The notes beneath the pieces are model-generated. The model worked only from the letters and a program-made list of their open reading frames with translations, was not told the DNA's origin and made no database searches. From Novosphingobium jiangmenense (GTDB lineage Bacteria > Pseudomonadota > Alphaproteobacteria > Sphingomonadales > Sphingomonadaceae): a stretch of 64,000 nucleotides of DNA. Shown piece after piece: positions 25,759 to 33,208 of the stretch; position 1 is the first letter of the stretch, and the number at the start of each line of letters is the position of its first letter. The position numbers were made by a program, and so were the translations under genes. The stretch covers positions 1-64,000 of the forward strand of contig NZ_JADQDC010000011.1 in assembly GCF_015694345.1 (NCBI RefSeq), given 5' to 3'.

Positions 25759-26562
25759 TCAGACTGACAGTTCCGCGGAACGAGCTTTCCGCGGACTCCG
25801 CCCAAAGGTTGCGCCATGCCAGCGGGTGAATGCCCCGATAGAACTGTAGCCCAGCAACTCCGCAACATCTGTTATCCGCATGCGCGGGTTCGCCAGATAC
25901 TGCACGGCGAGATTCATGCGAACGCTGTTGAGGAGCGTGCTGAAACTCGTTCCTTCGGCGTCGAGTGCCCGCTGGAGGGTCCGGACGGTCATGCCCAATG
26001 CGGCTGCACACCCCTGGATGCTCGCGCGGCCAGAGGGCATCAGGAGCTGGATCAACTGGCTGACGTCCTGTGCAACCGTGCGGTCGACCGGGCTCATCAC
26101 CGCTTCGAGCAATTGTCGCGCATGGCGGGCAAGCTGGTCGTCGGCCTTCAGGTTGGGCCGATCGAGGTCGGCCAAGGGCAGGACAATGCCGTTGAACTCG
26201 CTCCCGAATTGCGGCCTGCAGTGAAACACGCGGCTGAAGATCGGCAGCTCTGCCGCTGGGGGAGCCTCGTGCGTAAAGCAGACCATGCTCGGAGCCCACA
26301 GATCGCCCAGGACGCTGCTGCACAGTCGCGCCAGCACGCCAAGCGCCAGATCGTTTGACTGGCGCGATGGTTCCGGACGGCGAAGCTGGAAGTCCTCGCG
26401 CAGGATCACGTCCCCTTCGTGCTCTTCGAAATGGAGCACCAGCGTCGAATTGATGCGCGAACGGAATTCGGCCAAGGCGGAGAGGGCATGGCGCAGCGTG
26501 GGCTGGTGGGCGATCAGCAGGCTCGTCGCACCAAGGTTCGCCAGCGATCGGCACTCGGCCAT
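25759..26562 (-). CDS. AraC-family regulator, N-terminally short
   Basis: A 267-residue protein with the C-terminal AraC helix-turn-helix pair (ALGMTVRTLQRALDAEGTSF, then ITDVAELLGYSSIGAFTRWH) and the C-terminal part of the arabinose_bd-type sensor domain common in the 330-350-residue subgroup. The translation starts at MAECRSLANLG, which is about 70 residues into that family. Upstream, in-frame codons still read HSKRRDGGLR but reach a stop after 16 codons with no start. So either the gene has lost its 5' end or it begins with a shortened sensor. It is divergent from the quinone oxidoreductase operon. Confidence 0.75.
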   Translation of the reverse strand: MAECRSLANLGATSLLIAHQPTLRHALSALAEFRSRINSTLVLHFEEHEGDVILREDFQLRRPEPSRQSNDLALGVLARLCSSVLGDLWAPSMVCFTHEAPPAAELPIFSRVFHCRPQFGSEFNGIVLPLADLDRPNLKADDQLARHARQLLEAVMSPVDRTVAQDVSQLIQLLMPSGRASIQGCAAALGMTVRTLQRALDAEGTSFSTLLNSVRMNLAVQYLANPRMRITDVAELLGYSSIGAFTRWHGATFGRSPRKARSAELSV

Positions 26563-26698
26563 GCGCAGCCCCCCGTCGCGCCGCTTGCTGTGGCGTCGAA
26601 TGGGAAAACAATGTCATGAAATGTGAAAAAGGCAAGCGCGAGCCGCACTAACTCAAGGGCAACTGCAAAGGGCAGACGCATTGGGGAGAGACATCGCG

Positions 26699-27676
26699 AT
26701 GGCCAAGGCTGTCCGCTTTTACGAAACCGGTGGACCCGAAGTCCTCAAGCTTGAGGATGTCCATGTCGGCGAGCCGGGGCCGGGCGAGGTCCGCATCCGC
26801 CACGCGGCGGTCGGGTGCAACTTTGCCGATACCTACTTCCGCTCGGGCTACTATCCGGTGCAGCCCCCCTGCGGCATCGGCGTCGAAGGCGCCGGCACGA
26901 TCGTCGCTCTCGGCGCTGGCGTTACCGGCTTCGCTGTCGGTGATCGCGTTGCCTACAACGGCAGTCCGCTCGGCGCCTACAGCACCGAGCGCGTGATGCC
27001 GGCAGCCCCGCTGTTCAAGCTGCCCGACACGATCACCTTCGAGCAAGCCGCCGCCTCGACCATGCGCGGCCTTTCGGCAACCTACTGGCTGGTCAAGGCC
27101 AACCCCTCGATCAAGGCGGGCAACACGATCCTGCTTCATGCCGCAGCAGGCGGCGTCGGTCTCCTCGCAGTCCAGCTCGCCAAGCTGCTCGGCCTGCGGG
27201 TGATTGGCACTGTATCGAGCGAGGAGAAGGCCGAAAAGGCCCGCGCCATGGGCTGCGACGAAATCATCTTCTACCGCCGCGAGGACGTGGCCGCGCGGGT
27301 CAGGGAGCTGACCGATGGCCAGGGCGTCAGCACCGTGTTCGACAGCGTCGGCAAGGACACGTTCGAAGGTTCGCTCAAGTCGCTGAAGCGGCGCGGCGTG
27401 CTGGTCGGATGCGGCACGGCGTCAGGCCCCTTCCCGCCGATCGATGCCTTCCAGATGATGCTGCAGGGCTCGGTTTACTTCACCCGCCCCGCCTTCGCCG
27501 ACTACTACGCCGATCCCGCCGAGCGCGCCGAACTGGCAGCGCTGTGGTTCGGCCACCTCGCCGCCGGGCGGATCAATGTCGAGATCGGCCAGCGCTATGG
27601 CCTCGCCGATTGCGTCGAGGCGCACCGCGACCTTGAAGCCGGCCGCACCATCGGCTCGTCGATCTTCGTGGTCTGA
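26699..27676 (+). CDS. Quinone oxidoreductase / zeta-crystallin-like MDR
   Basis: A 325-residue zinc-free medium-chain reductase. It shows VEGAGTIVALGAGVTGF, GDRVAYNGSPLGAY, the NADPH fold HAAAGGVGLLAVQLAKLLG and FDSVGKDTFEGSL, all typical of QOR proteins that reduce quinones or enones by one or two electrons. The ATG at 26699 has GGGGAGAG eight bases upstream; an in-frame TTG at 26681 lies before that site. It is first in a run of four genes (QOR, TauD-like, BKACE, RBBP9-like), all in the same direction. Confidence 0.9.
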   Translation: MAKAVRFYETGGPEVLKLEDVHVGEPGPGEVRIRHAAVGCNFADTYFRSGYYPVQPPCGIGVEGAGTIVALGAGVTGFAVGDRVAYNGSPLGAYSTERVMPAAPLFKLPDTITFEQAAASTMRGLSATYWLVKANPSIKAGNTILLHAAAGGVGLLAVQLAKLLGLRVIGTVSSEEKAEKARAMGCDEIIFYRREDVAARVRELTDGQGVSTVFDSVGKDTFEGSLKSLKRRGVLVGCGTASGPFPPIDAFQMMLQGSVYFTRPAFADYYADPAERAELAALWFGHLAAGRINVEIGQRYGLADCVEAHRDLEAGRTIGSSIFVV

Positions 27677-27687
27677 GGAGAACATCC

Positions 27688-28521
27688 GTGCGGATCGAGA
27701 AGCTTACCACCCATATCGGTGCCGAACTGGTCGGCGTGAACCTTGCCGACGCGGTCCATGACGACGCCCTGTTCCGCGTGATCCGCGTGGCGCTGCTCGA
27801 ACACAAGGTCCTGTTCCTGCGCGATCAGGATTTCGACCGTGCTACCCATGTCGCCTTTGCCGAGCGTTTCGGGTCGCTCGAGGACCACCCGGTGGCCGGG
27901 AGCGATCCCGACCACCCCGGTCTGGTCAGGATCTACAAGGACGAGAATTCGCCGCCCGACTTCTACGAAAACGCCTGGCACTGCGACGTTACCTGGCGCG
28001 AAGCCCCGCCCCTGGGCTGCGTGCTGCGCTGCGTGGCCTGCCCGCCCGTAGGTGGCGACACGATGTGGGCGAACATGGCCAAGGCCTATGACGATCTGCC
28101 CGCCCACGTGAAGCAGACCATCGCCCCGCTCAAGGCACGCCACTCGATCGAGGCATCCTTCGGCGCGCGCATGACCGAGGCGGAGCGGCATGCCCTGAAG
28201 GCACGCTTCCCCGATGCCGAGCACCCGGTGGTCCGCACCCATCCCGAAACGGGCGAGAAGGTGCTGTTCGTCAACGGCTTCACCACCCACTTCACCAATT
28301 ACCACACGGCGGAGAACGTCCGCTACGGGCAGGACTACGCCCCCGGCGGTGCCAACCTGCTGCAGTACCTGATCAGGCGCGCGAGCATTCCGGAATACCA
28401 AGTGCGCTGGCGCTGGCAGCCCAATTCGGTCGCGATCTGGGACAATCGTTCCACCCAGCACTACGCGCCCACGGTGCGCCGCATGGAACGCGCCGGGATC
28501 ATCGGCGACCGCCCCTTCTGA
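27688..28521 (+). CDS. TauD/TfdA-family Fe(II)/2-oxoglutarate dioxygenase
   Basis: A 277-residue dioxygenase. The iron ligands are His98 and Asp100 in AWHCDVTW and His258 in STQHYAP; the arginine that binds 2-oxoglutarate is probably one of the two in APTVRRMERAG. The N-terminus (IEKLTTHIGAELVGVNLADA) is family-typical. The start is GTG with GGAGAA five bases upstream, 11 bases after the QOR stop. Relatives hydroxylate taurine, 2,4-D, sulfonates or carnitine-like compounds. Followed here by a beta-keto acid cleavage enzyme. Confidence 0.9.
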   Translation: MRIEKLTTHIGAELVGVNLADAVHDDALFRVIRVALLEHKVLFLRDQDFDRATHVAFAERFGSLEDHPVAGSDPDHPGLVRIYKDENSPPDFYENAWHCDVTWREAPPLGCVLRCVACPPVGGDTMWANMAKAYDDLPAHVKQTIAPLKARHSIEASFGARMTEAERHALKARFPDAEHPVVRTHPETGEKVLFVNGFTTHFTNYHTAENVRYGQDYAPGGANLLQYLIRRASIPEYQVRWRWQPNSVAIWDNRSTQHYAPTVRRMERAGIIGDRPF

Positions 28522-28558
28522 ACCCTCATCAACGACAAGAATTCCAAGGAGAGATCCG

Positions 28559-29623
28559 ATGCAGTTCCTCGACGACTCCCTGCTCCCCCGCAATCAGGAA
28601 AAGCTGGTCATCACCGTGGCACCCTATGGCCCGGAATGGACGCCCGAGGACTTCCTCGAGGACATTCCGGTGACGATGGACGAGCAGGTCCAGAAGGCGG
28701 TCGATTGCTACAATGCCGGCGCTACCGTCCTCCACCTGCACTGCCGCGAGCCCGACGGCCACGGCTCGAAGCGCCTGTCGATGTTCAACGAGATGATCGG
28801 CAAGATCCGTGACGCCTTGCCCGAGATGATCATCCAGGTCGGCGGCTCGATCTCCTTCGCGCCCGAAAGCGAGGAAGAAGGCGCCGAGGCCAAGTGGCTG
28901 TCGGACGAGGTCCGCCACATGCTCGCCGAACTCACGCCCGCCCCCGAACAGGTCACCATCGCCGTCAACACGACACAGATGAACATCATGGACCTGATGC
29001 ACGAGGAGGAATACGCGCAGACCTCCATCGCCAATCCGGCGCTCTACCACGCCTATCGCGAGATGGTCGTGCCCGCAGGTCCGCAGTGGGTGGAAGAGCA
29101 CCTGCGCCGCCTGACCGGCGCGGGCATCCAGCCCCACTTCCAGCTGACCTGCATGCCCGACATGGAAACGGTCGAGCGCCTGATCCGTCGCGGGCACTAC
29201 AAGGGGCCACTCAACCTCACCTGGGTCGGCATCGGCGGCGGTTTTGACGGGCCGAACCCTGCAAACTTCATGGAGTTCATCCGCCGCGCGCCCGATGGCT
29301 CGACCGTGACGCTCGAAAGCGTGATGGGCAACGTCCTGCCGATCAACACCATCGCCATCGCGCTCGGTATGCATGCCCGTTGCGGCATCGAGGACACGAT
29401 CTACGATCCGCACGGCAACAAGATGGGTTCGGTCGCACAGGTCGAACAGCTTGTCCGCATCAGCCGCGAACTCGGCCGCGAAGTGGCCAACGGTGACGAG
29501 GCACGCGCGATCTACAAGATCGGCACGCAGTACAACTCGACCGAGGAAACGCTCGCCCGTCTCGGCATGGCGCCCAATCGCGAACGCGGCCAGCTCGCCG
29601 TGCCGATCCGCGAAGTCGCATGA
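28559..29623 (+). CDS. Beta-keto acid cleavage enzyme (BKACE, formerly DUF849)
   Basis: A 354-residue TIM-barrel protein. The metal-binding HxH appears in TVLHLHCREPDG, and further conserved stretches are PEMIIQVGGSIS, LTWVGIGGGFDG and HARCGIEDTIYDPHG. BKACE proteins condense a beta-keto acid with acetyl-CoA and split it into acetoacetate plus a new CoA ester, as in the lysine and carnitine routes. AAGGAGAG precedes the ATG. The order dioxygenase then BKACE suggests that hydroxylated and oxidised intermediates arrive here as a beta-keto acid. The specific acid is unknown. Confidence 0.88.
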   Translation: MQFLDDSLLPRNQEKLVITVAPYGPEWTPEDFLEDIPVTMDEQVQKAVDCYNAGATVLHLHCREPDGHGSKRLSMFNEMIGKIRDALPEMIIQVGGSISFAPESEEEGAEAKWLSDEVRHMLAELTPAPEQVTIAVNTTQMNIMDLMHEEEYAQTSIANPALYHAYREMVVPAGPQWVEEHLRRLTGAGIQPHFQLTCMPDMETVERLIRRGHYKGPLNLTWVGIGGGFDGPNPANFMEFIRRAPDGSTVTLESVMGNVLPINTIAIALGMHARCGIEDTIYDPHGNKMGSVAQVEQLVRISRELGREVANGDEARAIYKIGTQYNSTEETLARLGMAPNRERGQLAVPIREVA

Positions 29624-30144
29624 CGAAGACAGTCCTCTTCGTTCCGGGCCTTCGCGACCACGTGGAGGACCACTGGCAGACGCACGCGGCACGGGCCATT
29701 CCGGGCTCGGTCACGGTTGAGCCGCTGACCGAAGACCGTCTGAGCCTTGCCGCGCGCATCGCCGCACTCGATGCCGCACTCAACGCGATCGAGGGCGAAG
29801 TGGTGATCGCTGCTCACAGCGCCGGGTGCCTGATGGTGGCGGCATGGGCACGTAACCCGACGCGCGCAGTGCGCGGCGCGCTGCTGGCAACGCCCGCCGA
29901 TGTCGAGAACCCGCTGCCACCGGGCTATCCCTCGCTGGAGGACCTGACCGCCCATGGCTGGTGCCCGATCTCCCGCGAACGCCTGCCGTTCCCGGCCATC
30001 GTCGTGGCCAGCAACAACGATCCGCTGGGGCCTTTCGACCGCGTGGCTGAACTGGCGCATAGCTGGGGCGCTCGGCTCCACGATGCGGGCGATGTCGGGC
30101 ATCTCAATCCGCCCGCAGGGCGCTGCTGGCAGCGATCGTCCTGA
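29620..30144 (+). CDS. RBBP9/YdeN-type alpha/beta hydrolase
   Basis: A 174-residue small serine-hydrolase-like protein. It has VLFVPGLRDHVEDHWQTHAA at the N-terminus, the nucleophile elbow IAAHSAGCLMVAAW, an acid region in VVASNNDPLGPF and the histidine in DVGHLNPPAG. It overlaps the BKACE gene by 4 bases. The usual C-terminal helix of about 15 residues after the catalytic His (as in GxGxWPxG) is missing and replaced by GRCWQRSS, so the end may have been altered by a small deletion or frameshift. Confidence 0.78.
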   Translation: MTKTVLFVPGLRDHVEDHWQTHAARAIPGSVTVEPLTEDRLSLAARIAALDAALNAIEGEVVIAAHSAGCLMVAAWARNPTRAVRGALLATPADVENPLPPGYPSLEDLTAHGWCPISRERLPFPAIVVASNNDPLGPFDRVAELAHSWGARLHDAGDVGHLNPPAGRCWQRSS

Positions 30145-30266
30145 CGATCCTGCATCTCCACCTCGTGTGACACGAAATGCAAAATCGCTGTCGTCTATTG
30201 TGAAATATCGCGCAGGTCTCCCGGCTAACAGGGCGACAACAAAGGAAGTTTGGGGAGGATACTGAA

Positions 30267-32166
30267 ATGACCACTGGACACCTGCGCCTTTGCGCCAGCG
30301 CGCTTGCCATCCTTGCTTCGGGCACGACCATCGCCCACGCGCAGGACAGCGCCGCAGACACCGCCAGCGCAGCACCTGCCAACGGCGAAATCATCGTGAC
30401 CGCACAGAAGCGCGCCGAAAGCGTGCAGAGCGTGCCGATCTCGATCGCCGCCTTCAGCGGTGCCAGCCTCGACAAGCAGAACGTCGTGACCGTGCTCGAT
30501 CTCGGCAAGGTGGCGACCAACTTCCAGACCGTGCGCTCGTCCAACATCGGCTCGACCCGCATCGGCATCCGCGGCGTCGGCTCGCTCGCCAACACCCTGA
30601 TCGAACCCAGCGTCGCGGTCTTCGTCGACGGCGTATACGTGCCGCGCTCGCGCTCGGTGCTCGGCGCGTTCCTCGACATCGAGGGCGTCGAAGTGCTGCG
30701 CGGGCCGCAGGGCACGCTGTTCGGCCGCAACGCCAGCGTCGGCGCGCTCTCGCTGCGCAGCGCTCTGCCCAAGGGCGAGTTCAGCGGCGAAGTCAGCGGC
30801 GAGGTCGGCTCGTTCGACCGCTACAAGATCGCCGGCAACGTCAACCTGCCGCTGACCGAGAACGTCGCCCTGCGCGTCGCCGGCATGGGCCAGTGGTTCA
30901 AAGGCCCGTGGTTCAACAAGCTCGACGGCAAGCACTACGGCGGCTCGGACGACGTCTCGTTCCGCGGCACGCTCAAGGCCGACCTCGGCAATGTCGAATG
31001 GATCCTGCGCGGCGACTACACCCGCCTCGATGGCGATGGCGTGGCCAATTTCGACTTCGATCCCGCATCGGTAAGCCCCGCCCGTCTCGCCTTCATCCAG
31101 GCCGCGTTCAATGGCGGGCCTGATACCAACCTCAACGACCGCGTGATGAACCAGTCGATGGCGACAGGCCTGATCGACGAGAACTGGGGCGTCTCCAGCA
31201 CCGCCTCGCTCGACCTCGCGGGCGGCAGCACCCTCAAGCTGATCAACAGCTACCGCGTCTGGACCAACGACCAACTCGATGGCGACATCGTCTACTTCCC
31301 GGTCAGTCTCGCCTCGCGCCGGAGCCTGTTCGATTCCAAGAGCCAGAACCACGAACTGCAGTTCATCTCGCCCGAGAAGGAATGGCTCGGCGGCAAGTTC
31401 GACATGGTGGCGGGCGTCTACTACTTCGAGGAAGACTTCGCGCTTGCCGAAGAGCTCAACATGGGCACCGCTTTCTGCGGCGTGCTCGTCCCGGCTGGCC
31501 CTGCTCGCACCGCTTGCGCCAACTGCTACGCCGTGAACAACGGCGTTGCAGCCACCGACCAGGACGTCTTCCAGAACGTCAAGAGCTTCGCCGCCTACGG
31601 TCAGGGCAATCTGCACCTTGCGCCAGCAGGGCGTTGAAATGGACCTGACCATCGCGCCCAGCCGTGACTTCTCGGTCTCCGGCTCGGTCGCCTACCTCGA
31701 CTCCAAGTTCACCGACTTCAAGACGGCCTCGAACCTGCCCGGCCTGCCCGGTACGCAGGACCTGACCGGCAAGCCCAACACCTTCTCGCCGAAGTGGTCG
31801 GGCAACGTCGCGGTCGACTGGGGCACAGACCTCGGCCAGAGCGGGATGCGCCTCGCGGTCAACGGCACGATGTCCTTCATCTCCAGCCAGTTCGTCGGCA
31901 CGGTCAACGACAACAACCCGCAGTCGCTGGCCGCGCCCTATGCGCTGCTGGGCGGACGCATCTCGCTGAGCGGCAACGACGATCGCTGGACCCTCTCGGT
32001 CTTCGCCCGCAACCTCGCCAACAAGCACTACCGCCCGCTGACGGTGTACCAGCCGCTCGGCGCCGCGCTTGGCCTCAACAACACGGTTTTCCCGGGCAGC
32101 ACCGCAAACCGCGTCTCGGCCAGCGAACCGCGCATGTTCGGAGCGGCTGCGACGTATCGGTTCTGA
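30267..32166 (+). pseudogene. TonB-dependent receptor with an internal deletion and frameshift
   Basis: The first part (30267 to about 31620) gives a normal TBDR start: signal peptide MTTGHLRLCASALAIL..., TonB-like EIIVTAQKRAES, plug (GPQGTLFGRNASVGALSL) and the first barrel strands, ending abruptly after SFAAYGQGNLHLAPAGR. From about 31620 the next frame carries the normal barrel end (RQQGVEMDLTIAPSRD, TLSVFARNLANKHYRPLT, final AATYRF). The middle of the barrel, about 200-250 residues in homologues, is missing and the frames do not match, so a deletion of several hundred bases joined the ends. The receptor for the BKACE cluster is thus dead unless another TBDR serves it. Confidence 0.85.
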
Positions 32167-32198
32167 ACCGGGCCAACTGCGTCTGCAGGTTGTTCAGG

Positions 32199-32231
32199 GA
32201 AGCCTCCCGGCCATTGCGGTCGGGGGGCTTC
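32199..32231. terminator. Hairpin between the TBDR pseudogene and the dehydrogenase gene
   Basis: A 14-bp stem with two G-U pairs: 32199-32212 (GAAGCCTCCCGGCC) with 32218-32231 (GGTCGGGGGGCTTC), loop of five bases. It sits in the 154-bp gap between converging units. It lacks a real T-tract. Confidence 0.55.
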
Positions 32232-32320
32232 GCCAATTCTCCAGAACCGGGACATCGGCAACGGCGGCCGATCTTCTGGGATGACACGTGCCGGCAAGGC
32301 GCGAGTAATATGTCCTGACC

Positions 32321-33148
32321 CTAGAGCAGCGTCTGCATCATGCGCAGGCTGTCGGCCTTGTGTCCGGTAATGATCTCGAACGCGCGCGCGGCCTGGCCCA
32401 CGACCATGCCGACCCCATTGATGGCCGGGCAGCCCTTTTCCCGTGCGACCCGAAGAAGCTCGGTCTCCGGCGGGAAATAGATGATATCGGCAACCCAGTG
32501 CGAGGGTTGCAGCAGCGCTGCAGCGATCGGCATGCCGGGCTTGCCGTTCATGCCGATGGGCGTCGCGTTGACGATGCCGTCGACATCGCGGGTATCGACT
32601 TCGCCGGGATGGCGGACCGATACTGCGGCATCGGGATAACGAACGGCGAGATCGTCTCTCAAACGCGCTGCGCGGCGCTCGTCCACATCGACCAGATCGA
32701 GCCTGCGCACACCCAGCGAAAGCAAGGCATTGGCAACCGCAGCGCCGGCACCACCAGCGCCCAGCTGGACCACACGATCGATTCCGGCACCAGGCAAGCC
32801 ATCAAGGAACGAGCCGCGAAAGCCCGCCATGTCGGTGTTGTAACCGATCAGCCGTCCCTCGGTAACCGCAACGGTATTGACTGCTCCTACCGCCAACGCA
32901 CTCTCATCCAGCGCGTCCAGCAGGGGAACGACTGTCTGCTTGAACGGATAAGTGACGTTGAACCCGCTGAAGCCTTCAGCAACCATTCTCGCCAGCACGG
33001 CGGCGAGATCTTCGTCGGCCCAGCCCCGGTCGGAAAAGTCGAAAAGTTCATAGCGCAGCTCCAGGCCCAGCGCTTGCGCTTCCTTCTCGTGCAACTCGGG
33101 CGACCGGGATGCGAGAATGGAGCGTCCGAGTAGACCTGAGCGGATCAT
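32321..33148 (-). CDS. Shikimate/quinate dehydrogenase, catabolic AroE-like type
   Basis: A 275-residue shikimate dehydrogenase family protein. It has the catalytic lysine K70 in FNVTYPFKQ and aspartate D106 in YNTDMAGF, a SRSPELH substrate loop and the Rossmann motif GAGGAGAAV. After the second strand it has VDVDERRA (acidic), not the NRT-type arginines of NADPH-dependent biosynthetic AroE. That suggests NAD use and a catabolic direction, shikimate or quinate to the 3-dehydro acid. The start was put at 33148 with AGGA upstream; a TTG five codons earlier is possible. It lies in the same cluster as the 3-dehydroshikimate dehydratase. Confidence 0.83.
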   Translation of the reverse strand: MIRSGLLGRSILASRSPELHEKEAQALGLELRYELFDFSDRGWADEDLAAVLARMVAEGFSGFNVTYPFKQTVVPLLDALDESALAVGAVNTVAVTEGRLIGYNTDMAGFRGSFLDGLPGAGIDRVVQLGAGGAGAAVANALLSLGVRRLDLVDVDERRAARLRDDLAVRYPDAAVSVRHPGEVDTRDVDGIVNATPIGMNGKPGMPIAAALLQPSHWVADIIYFPPETELLRVAREKGCPAINGVGMVVGQAARAFEIITGHKADSLRMMQTLL

Positions 33149-33208
33149 TCGTTCCTGCTTCAAAAGATCCCGACGCCGCCCGAGGGCAGCGCCGGGACAT
33201 AGGGTGGA

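Noticed and set aside
25628..26635. 335-codon frame in the AraC region, starting further upstream than the AraC gene
   Set aside because: Its sequence is arginine- and alanine-rich without homology; the neighbouring frame has both AraC helix-turn-helix motifs.
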